Positions 1 through 11,260 of a stretch of DNA of 64,000 nucleotides are shown here, piece by piece. The stretch covers positions 65,706,001 through 65,770,000 of the forward strand of contig NC_072893.1 in the NCBI RefSeq assembly GCF_027943255.1, read 5' to 3'. Numbering within the stretch: the stretch's first letter is position 1; every line of letters begins with the position of its first letter. The position numbers and the translations under genes are program-made. The stretch comes from Anastrepha obliqua (lineage: Eukaryota > Arthropoda > Insecta > Diptera > Tephritidae). The notes below the pieces were generated by a model. It saw nothing but the letters and a program-made list of their open reading frames with translations, ran no database searches and had not been told where the DNA came from.

Positions 1-364
1 AGATAATTCGTTCGAATTATTTCTTTTCTAAGTTGAATTTTTAGCTTAAGACTATTAAGGCCCTCGCCTTATTTGAAATGTAGTTTTTTAGGTGTTTCTT
101 TAAAAGCGTGTAAAACGTAAACGAAAAAAGATTTTTTAATTTTGTTTTAAGTATTTTATTTGTTGATCTATTGTTTTTTGGCCATGCGAAGTTGGTTCAA
201 AAAGTTGCCCCTTCAAAAATTGTCTTCACATGGAGAATGGACACAGATATAGTCGATTCTACTGAACCGATTTTGATGAAATAAAATTTAAATGGCGTAT
301 AATTGATGTCGTTATCAAGTGAATTACGACCATTCGGAACAAAAAAATTGTATTTTTTTCGAAC
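1..364. other. A+T-rich noncoding stretch
   Basis: No coding or RNA feature is seen. The sequence is A+T-rich with short homopolymer runs and leads directly into the inverted-repeat element that follows. Confidence 0.5.
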
Positions 365-370
365 CTTTAA

Positions 371-978
371 GGGGGGAGCCTGCTTTAGAGGCTTCAAAAA
401 ATCGATTTTTTCGTGGATTTTTTTGGGAACGAAAGAAGTATTCGATTGAAACGAAATTTTCAGGTGTTATTGCTATATATTTCAGCAGTCTTCTCAAATT
501 TTTTCATTAAAATATATGTCATATTATGCCTGGTACAAGCATTTTGCCGAGACGCCTGGAGTGTGCATGTGTCGTAAAAAAAATTCATTTTTTTGGATAA
601 ACAAATTCACTTTAGATTGTTTAAAAAGTGGGTTAATCATAACTTTCTTATGGTTTTTTAGGTTCAACTAGAAGATAGTTTAATTCCGAATGCAATCAAT
701 GTTATCTCGTTTCGATAGGACGTTTAACTTTTTCCCTATCTTTCCCGCCAATTAGGAAAAATCGTAAAAATAAAAAACCGAGAAATCGCGCCTCAAAGTT
801 TTTGTAAGTAAAAACTCCGCTCGTATACCTGCTCGACGCTTGCTCACAATTTCTTCTGTAACTGCGAAAATACTTTGAATTTGCTTCCGAAATTTTGAGG
901 ACACATTCTTGGATAGTTTGGGAAGATATTTAGGAAAAAAAAATCGATTTTTTGAAGCCTCTAAAGCAGGCTCCACCC
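371..978. mobile_element. TTAA-flanked non-autonomous inverted-repeat element (piggyBac-like MITE)
   Basis: Positions 365-411 and 938-984 are inverted copies of each other over 47 bases with one mismatch. Each arm contains TTAA (367-370 and 979-982), followed inward by a G-rich terminus and then by the palindromic core AAAAAATCGATTTTTT. TTAA duplication is the signature of the piggyBac superfamily. The 608-bp interior has no transposase frame, so this would be a non-autonomous copy. The superfamily assignment is inference from the target site; the inverted repeat itself is directly visible. Confidence 0.75.
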
Positions 979-1164
979 TTAAAGTCAAAAAAGGTTTGAC
1001 TCTTGACGGTTTTTCATCTTTGAACGTCTGCCATTTTGACAAATTTTTTTTTAAAGAACCTCGTTAACGACATTTCTACTGAACAAGAACATTTTTGACT
1101 CTTTTTGAAGTCAGACACCTGAGGGTCCTGGTATCCGTGACGCTAGCGTCATACATTTTCTATG

Positions 1165-1750
1165 ATGATTTATCACAAGAATGCGCAAAAGGGTGAACAC
1201 TTTTGTTCTCATCTTCTTTATTAGCGTGATAACCGCTTACGCGATTTTGGCCAAGTTTAACAAAGCGCGTCAGTCGTTTCTTTCTCGTGCTAACTGACGC
1301 CAGTTGGACACACAAAGTGAAGCCAAGTCCTTCTCCACCTGATCTTTCCAACGCATATGAGTCCTTTTTCGTTTTCTGCCACCACCAGCTAGTACCGCAT
1401 CGAATACTTACGAAGCCGGAGCGTTTGTACCCATCCGAACGACTTGACACAGCCGACGAAGCCGCCGGATCTTTATTCCCTGCACTATGTCTATGTCGTC
1501 GTAAAGCTGATACAGATCATTGCTCCATCGCCTACGGTAGTTGCTAACGTGCAAAGGTCTAAAAATCTTCCGCAGAATCTTTCTACCTAACATTCCAAGG
1601 GACGCCTCATCGGATAATGTCATCGTCCCAGCTTCTGCGCCATACGTTAGAACGGACATGATGAGAGCCTTGTAATGTGTTGGTTGTATTCGTCGAGAGA
1701 GGACTTTACTGCTTCTTGGCCAGAGAGATTTTCCGTTGGATTTCAAGGTT
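1165..1750 (-). pseudogene. RTE-type LINE, 3' part of reverse-transcriptase ORF (dead)
   Basis: On the minus strand the frame from about 1745 down to 1410 reads through the conserved C-terminal block of RTE-like endonuclease-reverse transcriptases: SSKVLSRR, LTYGAEA, RKILRKIFRPLHV, YELYDDIDIVQ-like and IKIRRLRRL. After a frameshift near 1410 it continues at 1450-1160 with the typical tail (ALERSGGEGLG..., then KLGQNRVSGYHANK). The 3' end matches the short copy at 21004-21075. There are several frameshifts and no catalytic RT core, so it is a fragment. The facing piece at 2030-2620 is the endonuclease domain of the same kind of element on the opposite strand. Confidence 0.8.
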
Positions 1751-2029
1751 GACGGAGGATGGTTCCGTATGTAGAAGTCCACACAAGTGGGGAAAGTACC
1801 TGATCGCCATTCGCTGGGCTTAGGACCCACCACGTTGGTTCTTGCGACGTCTACTACAGCTGCCATGCAAAGGAACGCAAATTCGGTGTTGGAATTGTTA
1901 TTGGAGAGAGAGTGTCTCGCAGTAATTCGTATGAAAGCAGATTCTTCAACATACCTATCTTCAACATCTCGCTTTTTTGCGCCCACGCCACCACCGAAGG
2001 ACGATGCGGCCAAAAATTTATGCTAAGAG

Positions 2030-2620
2030 CGCCTGGAACGTTCCTATTAGCGCTACTCCTATCATGATATAAAAATCGTGCATAGTGACTGCAATGTCAG
2101 GGTGCGCAGGGAGGCAATAGTCGGTCCCGCAGTCGGAAAGTTCAGCCTGCACAATGAAACATGCTGTAACGGACAGAGGCTAATCGTTTTCGCCGGAGCT
2201 CGAAACATGGTAGCCTGCAATACCAGATTCGAGCTTAAAAATGTTACGCCAAGCTACATGGCTGTCTCCTGATGGAAAAAAGCGAAACCATATGGATTAT
2301 GTCGCTATGGAAGAAAGAAATGCTTCTGGTGTATTAGATGTACGTGCGATCCGAGGACCTATCAGCGACTCTGAGCATTACCGCATTGCAACCAAAATAC
2401 GCACACGCCTCTTTGCAGCAAAAAACGTACATATGACTACGTAAAGAATGTGCAACATCAGAAAGCTGCAATCACAATAGACAGCCAGAAGATTCGCCAC
2501 TCGACTCTCACTCCTGCTATCAGAGAGTACTGCCCAACAAACTGGCATGAACGAGCAATGGAAGAGAGAGGAATTTTCCATTAAGAACAAAGAAGGCGAT
2601 TTGGTGACTGGCATCCAGAG
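2030..2620 (+). pseudogene. RTE-type LINE, APE-like endonuclease domain fragment (dead)
   Basis: The plus strand shows the C-terminal half of the apurinic-like endonuclease of RTE-type LINEs. VGKFSLHNETCCNGQRLI and FAGARNMVACNTRF lie at about 2120-2235. After a frameshift near 2240 come QATWLSPDGKKRNHMDYVAM and VLDVRAIRGPISDSEHY. The SDH-like motif (here SEH) is altered at an active-site position. The region after 2440 resembles the endonuclease-RT linker and then fades. No RT follows on this strand, so the piece is truncated. Confidence 0.78.
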
Positions 2621-2789
2621 TGTGCTTAAATTTTGAAGGGAAAACTTTAAATTACTTAAAATAAATTCACGTACATTTCTTTTGTTTCCCTCTGCTAGAT
2701 TCCGTTGTTCGATCACGTGGTTTCCTATGCCAATCTACCATAAGAGTGTTCTGAAAGTGGGAATTTTAATCCATCCAAAACAAAATTCA

Positions 2790-3690
2790 GTTGCCCTTCA
2801 TTATTACCTTTTAAAGAAAAGTGCAGCTGATACGACTCGGTAATCACGCTCCATCAACTACAACTTATAACTAGTGGTTTCGAAGTGAGTGATAAAGATT
2901 GCGAAGGGGCACCGAAAAAATTCGAAGATACTCAACTATAACAATTATTGAATGAAGACGCATGTCGAACCTTTTATGATATGTCTAAAGAGTTGGATGT
3001 TGACAGATCAACTGTCGATAAACGTTTGCACGTGATGGGAATGGTTCTGAAAGTAGGTAACTGGGTGCCTCATCAATTGAAGGGAAGAATATCGAGAGAC
3101 GTTTGGTGACGTGTGAGATGCTTCTTGAACGGCCGTAAAGAACAACATCGTCACTGGCGAGGAAAAATGGATCTATTATGATAACCCTAAGCGTCGAAAA
3201 TGTTGTCGTGAACCACCGACAACGAAGAAAGTATTCATGCTTCAAAGGTTACGTTGTGGTGGGATCATAAGGGTGACACCTATTATTACCTCCTTAAACC
3301 ATCTAAAACCATCAATGGTCATCGTTACCGACTGCAGCGAATGCGTTTGAATCGAGCTCTTAAAGAAGAGCCGCAGGAATGGGACGGTTGACTTGACAAA
3401 CTTATTTTCCTGCATGACAGCGCCAGGCCACATGTTGCTAAATCGGTCCAGAAATATTTAGAGGGACGCCGTATTCCCCAGACTTTGCACCTTCGGATTA
3501 CCATCTGTTCCTATCAATGCAGTCTGCCCTTGTTGGAGAGCGGTTCACTTCTTACCAGAGCATCGCAAACTGACTCAATAAGTGGATCAAGTCAAAAGAA
3601 CTAAAATTTTTAGCCAGAGGAATCCGTATGCTGCCTGAAAGATGGAGTTAAGTTGTAGCTTCTTATGGCACATACTTCAAATAATATCAG
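2790..3690 (+). pseudogene. Degenerate mariner transposase, copy A
   Basis: Across three frames the plus strand gives a mariner (D34D-type) transposase. It has a helix-turn-helix region with LDVDRSTVDKRLH, the linker VGNWVPHQLK, the first catalytic block IVTGEEKWIYYDNPKR, then VTLWWDHKGDTYYYLLKPSKTI, the second block FLHDSARPHVAKSVQKYLEG, and a C-terminus like RGIRMLPE-RW-VVASYGTYF. The first catalytic Asp of the usual TGDEKW motif is Glu here. It has at least five frameshifts or stops. It is the same family as the copy at 5950-6826. Terminal inverted repeats were not resolved. Confidence 0.85.
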
Positions 3691-5949
3691 GTATTATTTA
3701 ATTGTTTAAATAGTTCGTAACTTTGAAAGATGGAAACTTATTCCATGCCCAATATATATATTCTCAAAACTTTTTTTTTAACAATTTTTGTTTACCAGAC
3801 TACCCACCATTTAACCAATGAAACTCGTATCTCACAGAAATTGACATTTTTATTCTAAGCGTTCATACTTGCTGCGTTGGCACCTAAAAATTGTTTAGAA
3901 TTTATTATAATATCTTCAGCTTCATTAAATTGGGAGTTTTCGGAAATCAATGGCGCTGAAAACCAGAAACAATCGCAGTCCTTTTGCTATCACTGAGTAA
4001 TATTTACTTGGCGTCACCTCAGCGTCTTCGCTAACCTCCTTCGACCTGTCTATTGTATGCATGTAGTTTGAGTATGCCCCGATTTCGCAACAACCCCAAG
4101 TCAACCACAGTTGCAGTGCGCGCATCGCTAGTTGTTATGTTCGATGCTCCATTAGATTATTGTAAAATGCCAGTATTTATTGCATAGCCAATACGTGACC
4201 AATAAAAAAATAAGCTTAATGTGGCTAGTAATGCGGAATATCGCAATATATGCAGCAACAACAAGCGCTGTAAGCAACCACTGTCTCGCTGGCTGTCTGA
4301 CTACCAGAGTCAATACAAACTTACCTACGATTGCGTATGTGTGTGTAAGAATGCTTGCTCTACATATATACATATATATATATATATACAAGTGTAACCT
4401 GTAGTCATACTTCCATGACAGCGCTCAGCTCTTTCTATTTGTGTTTGTGTTGGTGGGCGTTATGTGCAAGTGCTTGCTGCTGTTTTGGTTGCTGCCACTG
4501 AGGGCACCGCGCACATGACAATATGGTTTGCGGTGTGGCACAGGCAACGCATATGCTGCTTTGCCACGAACACATCTGCACACATGCATACATACATACA
4601 ATATTATGATGCGTATTTGTATAGGTACACACATCCGCGCATGCATTGTTTGTTTGTGTTTTGTTGTGGTTTTCGGGTATAACGCATTTCATTTTCCCTC
4701 TTTGGCACTTTTATCACTTCAACTCTCTAGCAGCTTTTTAAAATTCACCACAGTTAAGTTTTTATTTTAATTTTTATTACTCTTCTCTTGCTATGTATGA
4801 ACGCGCATTGGTATGTACATGCGTGTGAGTGTGCGTATAAGCACTCTAGTGGATTTTTTGTACGTATTGCATTGAGTACAAAGGTTGAAATATGGTTGTG
4901 GTCTTTTGGCCAGTGATGCTTGTCAGTTTTTTATTGGATTATTTCATTGCCATTGATCTGATTTCTTTTTTTCGCCCCACTGAAACTTCCAACATGGTGC
5001 GCTACCACTACATATGCACGCATTGCCAACGTTACAATAAATTCACCGATTGAAAAATGACCCAATGGCTTGTTGTTGAAAGCTTTAATTTTATAGTTGC
5101 TTTTATTAGGTCACCAATGATTTGAGGGAAGTGGAAGAGCATAGCATAGAGCTGTTAATGGTGGAGCGCATATGGATCAAATCAGAAATTACAAATACAC
5201 AACTGCATCCCTATTTTGGTATACGATTGATAATTGCAAATCTATGCCATTCCACAAATTTCCAGAACTTGTTATTGGAAATGCCAAATTCTTCAAAACT
5301 GCGTTTAATTTAAATTCTTGGTGAAATAATATAAATTCCTAGTTATGATGCTTGAAAACCCATTCACAGTTATTAATTTTGTGGCGCTTACCCATAGTGG
5401 AATTATACAGGTGGAATAATAAAAGCAGTACGAAAGATTTGACACTGCCTTATTGGAATTGCGTGTCCCTGAGATTTTCTAAAAGGGGTAAAGCACAGAA
5501 ATATAAAAACTGTTTGACTATTAAAGAGGCAATCAATTAATTTTTTTTGTTATTTAAGTCAAACATACCACCAGAACTAACTTTTACAATGATTCACCTT
5601 AAGAATAGCTTACATATTTAAATCCTGGATTATTGTACAAAAATTAATAATGAAATTACAATTAAAATTACAGTAGTTATAAAAACCAGTATTAGTAAAA
5701 AATTTTAGTACCTGAAGTACTAAAGAAAATATAAAAAAATAGTAGTAGTACTAGAGGTAGGGATTGATTGGAGTTAACTCATGAGAAATTTTTGAGTATG
5801 AGAATAAGTTTCCGCCCTCGCAAACGAGGTGTCGTTCCTGATACTATTTTTGTGTTCACTCTAGTAATACACGGGTTATTTAAAGGTGTATATGTGAGGT
5901 CTCAATCGTACTAGTTGACATTCGTCTAATGTCTATGCTCGTCCCGAAA
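3691..5949. other. Noncoding stretch with CA/TA microsatellites
   Basis: No TE or gene signature is recognised. A (TA)n-type run lies at about 4362-4389, and TG/CA-rich patches with repeated ACATACATAC-like words lie at 4420-4640 and 4790-4850. The small open frames here are low-complexity and lack domains. This resembles ordinary dipteran intergenic or intronic sequence. Confidence 0.5.
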
Positions 5950-6826
5950 AAACAGCATTTGCGGAAAGTCATGCTTCGTTATTGCCTTTTAAAGAAAAGT
6001 GCAGCTGAAACGTGGCATATATTGATCAATATTTACGCTCCACGCTATAAAATATCACGCTCCATCAAATACAACTTGTAAAGTATGGTTTCGACGCTTC
6101 GAAAGTGGCGATTTCGGCGTGAGTGAAAAAGATCGCGGAAGGGCACCGAACAAATTCGAATATATTCAACTATGACAATTGCGAGCCCTTGATGATATGT
6201 CTAAAGAGTTGGATGTTGACAGATCAACCGTCGGTAAACTTTTGCATGCGATGGGAGTGGTCCAGAAAGCAAGTAACTCACTACAGGGTGCCACATGAAT
6301 TGAAGCAGAGCGATATCGAGAAACGTTTGGTGACGTATGAGATGCTTCTTGAACGGCAGAAAAGAACGCCATCGTCACTGGCGAGGAAAAATCTATTATG
6401 ATAACCCTAAGCATCGAAAAAGTTGGAGCGTGCCAGGTGAACCAGTTCCATCGACAGCAAAAAAAATAAATGAATATTTCTTCATCTTCTTCTTCTTCAA
6501 AGGTTTTGTTGTGCTTCTGGTGGGATCAGAAGGGTGTCATCTATTATGAACTCCTTAAACCATCTTAAACCATCACTGGCGATCATTACCCCGACTGCAG
6601 CTAATGCGTTTGAATTGAGCTCTCAAAGAAGAGCGGCCGGAATGGGACGGTTGACGTGACAAACTGATTTTGCTGCATGGCAACGTCAGGCCACACGCCG
6701 CTAAATCGGTCCAGAAATATTTAGAGGGACTAAATTGGGAAATCTTGTTCCACCTGCCGTATTCACCAGACTTTGCCCCTTCGGATTACCATCAGTTCCG
6801 TTGAATGCAGTCAGCCCTTATTGGAG
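5950..6826 (+). pseudogene. Degenerate mariner transposase, copy B (3' truncated)
   Basis: This is a second copy of the mariner at 2790-3690. It shares long stretches, from CTTTTAAAGAAAAGTGCAGC (near 5988) to the third catalytic block SPDFAPSDYH near 6770-6800. N-terminal residues LRKVMLRYCLLKKSAAET are readable. The first catalytic block reads TGEEK-IYYDNPKHRKSW, again with Glu for Asp, and lacks two residues. The second block reads LHGNVRPHA, so its Asp is Gly. A low-complexity TTC-rich insertion interrupts the frame at about 6478-6500. Similarity to copy A stops near 6826, so the C-terminus is lost. Confidence 0.85.
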
Positions 6827-6984
6827 ATCGATAAAAATTATAGAAAAGTTTGGTTTGAATAAACAGTTTCAGGTCGTAAAGTTCATAAGCGAGTCATTCG
6901 GATATGCCAGGTACCTAAGAAGTTTATTGTTCTACCTTAAGGCAACATATTTTCGTTAAGTTTCATCCTATTTGAATTCTGTAA

Positions 6985-7330
6985 CATAGAGTCTCTTCGA
7001 ATTTCCCTCTACGTATTATGGCTATGTCGTCAGCATAGCCTTGGAATGATAAGCCGTTGATGTCTATTTCATCTACTACTAAGCTCCACATTAGTGTCGA
7101 TAGTCCACCACTTTGCGCGTACCTTCTGGATTTATTTGCCGCTATACTACCCGAGCGGATTGGAAGGGGAGAGATCTCGTACTTAGCTTATTGGCCATCC
7201 ACTGAGTGAAAGTGGTAAAAATACCTCTCCTAACGAAAACCCCATTTATAGCTTCTTATCAAAGGCCTTTTCTATATCCAAGAAGGCACATATTGGACTT
7301 TCTTTCTTTTCTACACTGTCTTGAAGCACG
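6985..7330 (-). pseudogene. LINE reverse-transcriptase fragment with YADD motif
   Basis: The minus strand reads CAFLDIEKAFD near 7300-7260, then, after an eroded section, SGGLSTLMWSLVVDEIDI and GYADDIAIIRRGKFEETL at about 7110-6985. These are the RT palm motifs of Jockey-superfamily non-LTR elements; the YADD box lies at 7019-7039. Only the palm survives, with no RNase H and no ORF1. A short AGGTTAGGTTAG run at 7335-7346 resembles the tail repeats of other LINE copies in the window. Confidence 0.75.
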
Positions 7331-7705
7331 TTAGCTAGGTTAGGTTAGTTGATATTGAGCAGTCTCTGTTGATTGTTAAGCTCTATATGTATTGTATGTT
7401 GATATGAATGAGGCGGTGCATCTGCTGGAATCGAGGTCTTGATTTAATTGTGTACTAAATGTTCATTTTTAATGTAAATGGTGTAAGACAAATTGACTTG
7501 AAGGACTTAGGATGGACTGGGTCCTTCTGTCCTGCTTACGGTATACCAATTCGCCTTCCACCTAAGTGAAAAACATATTTTAGAAATCTTGATAAGTGTC
7601 ATTTCGATAGTGAGTTAGGAATAGATTGGCTTCTGCATGGGATTCACAAGATCTTCTACTTTTTGAACTCGATTATCGAAGAAGAAAAGTACAAATTTCT
7701 CAAAC
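7331..7705. other. Unassigned noncoding stretch
   Basis: Apart from the short TTAGG-like run at its left edge, no feature is recognised before the SINE. Confidence 0.4.
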
Positions 7706-7715
7706 TATATGCGGG

Positions 7716-8033
7716 CGGCCGCCGTAGCCGAATGGGTTGGTGCGCGATTACCATTCGGAATTTACAGAGAGGTCGTTGGTTCGAATCTCGGTGAAAGCAA
7801 AATTAATAAAAACATTTTTCTAATAGTGGTCGCCCCTCGGCAAGCAATGGCAAACCTCCGAGTGTATTTCTGCCATGAAAAAGCTCCTCATAAAAATATC
7901 TGCCGTTCGGAGTCTGCTTGAAACTGTAGGTCCCATTTGTGGAACAACACCAAGACGCACACCACAGATAGGAGGAGGAGCTCGGCCAAACACCTAACAG
8001 AAGTGTACGCGCCAATTATTTATTTTATTTATT
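7716..8033 (+). mobile_element. tRNA-derived SINE, full-length copy 1 (10-bp TSD)
   Basis: The head carries RNA polymerase III internal promoter boxes: box A GTAGCCGAATGGGTTGG at 7724-7740 and box B GGTTCGAATCT at 7778-7788. A conserved body ends in GTGTACGCGCCAATTATTTA and an ATTT-rich tail. The perfect 10-bp direct repeat TATATGCGGG lies at 7706-7715 and 8034-8043, the duplication expected of LINE-mediated insertion. Other copies or parts lie at 12964-13165, 24257-24349, 34400-34605, 55935-56232 and 59226-59540. A short frame across it is not a gene. Confidence 0.9.
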
Positions 8034-8043
8034 TATATGCGGG

Positions 8044-9649
8044 TATTCACGTGAGAAAGTAAGACTTTTTCAGAGCAGCGATTAGTGAGAGAGCATTTTC
8101 CTTGTTCTAAAGCCCTTTTAGTCTCCCAGTTTTGGTTGGTTGTGGTGCGCATTTTATTGCCAGTTACCCCATTTCATTTTCTTAACTAACACACACAGGT
8201 GTAAGCTAAGAAATTAAGAAGTGCTAGCCCACAGCCGTCGCATAATTAAGTTGCTTGTAAGTGCCGCAACTCAGCTACCTCGACGCCATGCTATTAGATT
8301 TCTATAAATTCATGCTTCCATTCTCGTATCCTCATTACTCTCACTACTTTCAAAATTGATATGGATGCCGCATATCTTATGGCTACTTTACCTACTATGG
8401 CTACGGTCCATGGTTTTAGGCCAGCTGGCATGCAGCAAAATTTGAAGCGCGTGCCATAGTACTGCACCGCCACTTAAGGCTTAAGTGGAGTGAATTTTTT
8501 CTTTTTTTGCATTTTGCCCTTACTTGCTCACTTTATGTAGGTGTCTGTTGCAAGATTTGATGCAGGTGTTGCATATGCTGCATGTGTACATTCTCATACT
8601 CCGTCTTTTGCAACATAATGCTTTCTTATATTAATGTATGTGAGTGAGAAATGGTTCTTGTATGTGTGCATGTGTGTAATTCCTTCTTGGTACCGAGCTG
8701 CCTTTATAGCAAGTATGAGTATGCATGACGTCATACACAACTATTTATATGTGCAAGTGTGTGTGCATTTGTTTGCATTTGTTCAGTTTCCTCCAGCTTT
8801 CAACCTGCCTTGGCTGCCACTGCAAGATACTGTATAATAATGCTACCAGATTCTTCCGCATTTTGATTTTCTGGCAACATGTTTTTCTTGGTTTATATTC
8901 ACATGTTTTTCCTCATGAAAGCAGACTGTTGGACGCTTTTTATAAAATGCTGTTGCATTTTTTTGGTCGACTACCACCATTAATTTCCATAATTGGATAC
9001 TTAAGAGAATTTTCTCATTTGCCGCAGCAAGGTTTAGGGTGGCAAGGGAATTCAACAAAAGGGGTGCATGAATGGAGTGGGTAGAAGAAGTGATTGTGGA
9101 AGAGGAAGAAGTGACTGGCGCGTAAGAAGCGGTATGCATGCCATTTTTTTTAGCTCACCAATTTTTCAACTTCTCAAAATTTACTCACATGCACAAATTT
9201 AGATAAATAAAATTATATACTTATATAATATATGAATGTGTGCATGCAGAGCAGTTTTGCATGATGGCTGAGCTAATGTGCTTTGTCATGCATGCTCTAT
9301 TAACAACAGGATGCTACGTGTATGAGTACAGGGGGTTTCAATAGCCACGTAATATTACTTTTGTAGCGCGGAATCGCTGGAATTTTCAGAGCTTCAATTA
9401 ATTAGCTCACTTCACTCATTGATTTAAATTGACTTTTTAAGGATGTGTTACAATATTTTTATGCAACATTCGCCACAACAAGAACTGAGAGATTCACTAT
9501 TTGAAATAAGTAAGAAATGCGCACAGCTTGGCTTAAGAAAACGAAATGAGGTTCAACAGAAAATCTCACACTTAAAATGTGCCACAACATTACAGTTTAT
9601 AAAACTAAGTACGTCATTGGAAGGGTAATTAAATAAACTTTTATTCTAA
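8044..9649. other. Noncoding A+T-rich stretch
   Basis: No domain, RNA gene or repeat family is recognised. There are TG-rich patches at 8630-8780 and 9230-9320 with ATGCATG-type words. Overlapping low-complexity frames exist on both strands but lack coding features. Confidence 0.5.
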
Positions 9650-10115
9650 TGTAAAGGGTGGTTAAGTTTTAAGGGCCGGTGTTGGTTTTAAATAAAATAC
9701 AATTTTTTTAGGAAATTATTGTCATTTTTCTTTATTATGATAATATTGGTATGACTTAATTACGCATAAAACAAAATATTGACCAAATGACCGCCGCGGC
9801 CTCGGCGGCGCACCTCCAACCGATGGTCAAAATTTTCGATTATGCTGAGGTTCTATGCCGTTAATGTGCCGAATTGTCTCATCCTTTAGCTCTTGACTTG
9901 TTGCTGGATTACCGACGTACACTTTTTCTTTCAAATAACTCCAAAGAAAGAAGTCTAACGGTGTCAAATCACATGATCTTGGAGGCCAATTGACATCGCC
10001 GCGACGTGAGATTATTCGGCCATCAAATTTTTCGCGCAAAAGAGCCATTGTTTCGTTAGCTGTGTGACAAGTGGCACCGTCCTGTTGAAACGGACGATAT
10101 GTGTCCATATGGAAA
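9650..10115 (-). pseudogene. Tc1/mariner-superfamily DDE transposase, C-terminal third
   Basis: On the minus strand 10108-9827 reads PFQQDGATCHTANETMALLR, then VNWPPRSCDLTPLDFFLW and LKDETIRHINGIEPQ. After a frameshift the usual ending (RGRGGHLV-like) follows near 9800. The QQDGA and PPRSCDLTPLDFFLW blocks hold the second and third acidic catalytic positions of an insect Tc1/mariner-superfamily branch (DUF4817-associated, from memory). Everything N-terminal of about 10115 is missing. The sequence GGGTGGTTAAGTTTTAAGG near 9657 may be the remaining terminal repeat. Related scraps lie at 46.0-46.7, 48.0-48.2, 58.5 and 63.0-63.5 kb. Confidence 0.82.
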
Positions 10116-10204
10116 GGATACGTTTTTGGGGATTGAGGAATGATTTTTGTTTTTTTTGGTTTAGAAAGTAGGAATGTAGGTAGATTTGGAAAAGTTGGAG
10201 GACC

Positions 10205-10277
10205 GTGCTTTACATGGGATTCGAACCCATAATTTCTGCGATGGCAGGCTAGTGCACTTACGCTAGACTACCGAGGA
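10205..10277 (-). other. tRNA-like sequence (probable tRNA-derived repeat head)
   Basis: Read on the minus strand, this has a D-arm-like segment TAGTCTAGCGTAAGTGCACT and a perfect T-arm, ATGGG-TTCGAAT-CCCAT (5-bp stem, 7-nt loop), which includes the pol III B box. The acceptor halves do not pair convincingly and the anticodon stem has mismatches, so a functional tRNA is unlikely. It is more likely a tRNA pseudogene or a SINE head unrelated to the main SINE family of the window. Confidence 0.4.
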
Positions 10278-11019
10278 TAAGCTGGCTTTTCGGTTCTTAA
10301 TTTTTCATATAATGCCAGAATTTCAAAATAGCTACTTGCACTTCTTTCTTTAAATTAACTTTTAGTTCTTTCTGGCGATATGGTAAATTCAGGAAGTCAT
10401 CCTCAAAGTATTCCTTCCATTGCCTGTTATAATGAAACTCAAGTATTTTTTTCTCTTGATGCATCCAATCCTTTTGCAGATTTTTTTTGCTCAAACTTTG
10501 AATTTTTGAATTCTTGTTAAAGATGGAGTTCGCCAACTCAAGGCATCAACAAAACCTGATATAGACGGACTATCTTTATATCCTTTTAAAAACTGCTCTG
10601 TAGTTGCCTGTCCATTTTTATTAATTGCTTGCCATCTTAGTAGGCTTGTACGGGTCCAAAAAGTATTTGTCCGTTATGCTTTGCGTTTTACTCATCCAAT
10701 TACACCCTCTAAATCACTTGGTAAGGTGCGTTTCATAATCATAAGACAGCTTTGGTATTCCATTTTTGACCTACCATAAGCTCGGTTTTACTTTCCTGAG
10801 TAGCTTTTATTTGGCGGTAGCAGTTATTGACTTAAGACTTCCATCAATTGTTTCTTGCTATTTGTAGAACCGTTATCTCTTTCCAAGAAGCTGCACGTTT
10901 GCTAGCCTTTTCGGCGTTAATGATAAGATACTAGTCGAAAATAAGCTTCTGAAGAGATAGAAGGTGCTGATGGTTGTTTTGGATGACTTTAATTATAATT
11001 TTATTCAATTTAACCTAAA
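10278..11019 (-). other. Unrecognised degenerate coding-like region
   Basis: An open frame at 10536-10297 (79 codons, Lys-rich: KKNLQKDWMHQEKKILEF) and broken frames further upstream on the minus strand look like a decayed ORF, but I do not recognise a family. No catalytic motif is visible. It could be an eroded transposon protein. It lies between a tRNA-like stretch and a Tc3-like fragment. Confidence 0.25.
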
Positions 11020-11260
11020 ATGCCGAGGGGTTCAATATTATCACAAGAGAAGCGTGGACAAATTTTGGCCTACAAGGATTCAGGCTTGCCAATCAAATTA
11101 ATTGCAAAAAAGCCGGCAGAAGCCGTTGTGTTATCCGGAATTTTTTACGGAGTCCTGAGAATTACACCATTTTGAAGCCCGTTAGAAGAAAATTATCGCA
11201 ATCAAGTCGAGAACTGCGAGCAAACATAAGCAAAGCTTCTAACTCGACTAAGTCTGGCGA
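11020..11260 (+). pseudogene. Tc3/Tc1-like transposase N-terminus (one-base frameshift)
   Basis: It starts MPRGSILSQEKRGQILAYKD then SGLPIKLIAKK, the homeodomain-like DNA-binding start of Tc3-type transposases. In the next frame it continues GRSRCVIRNFLRSPENYTIL and KLSQSSRELRANISKASNST, the second helix-turn-helix. The switch falls at a run of six A (about 11104-11110), where one missing A accounts for the break. No DDE domain follows; after about 11260 the sequence is unrelated A+T-rich DNA. The family call is from motif memory. Confidence 0.7.
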
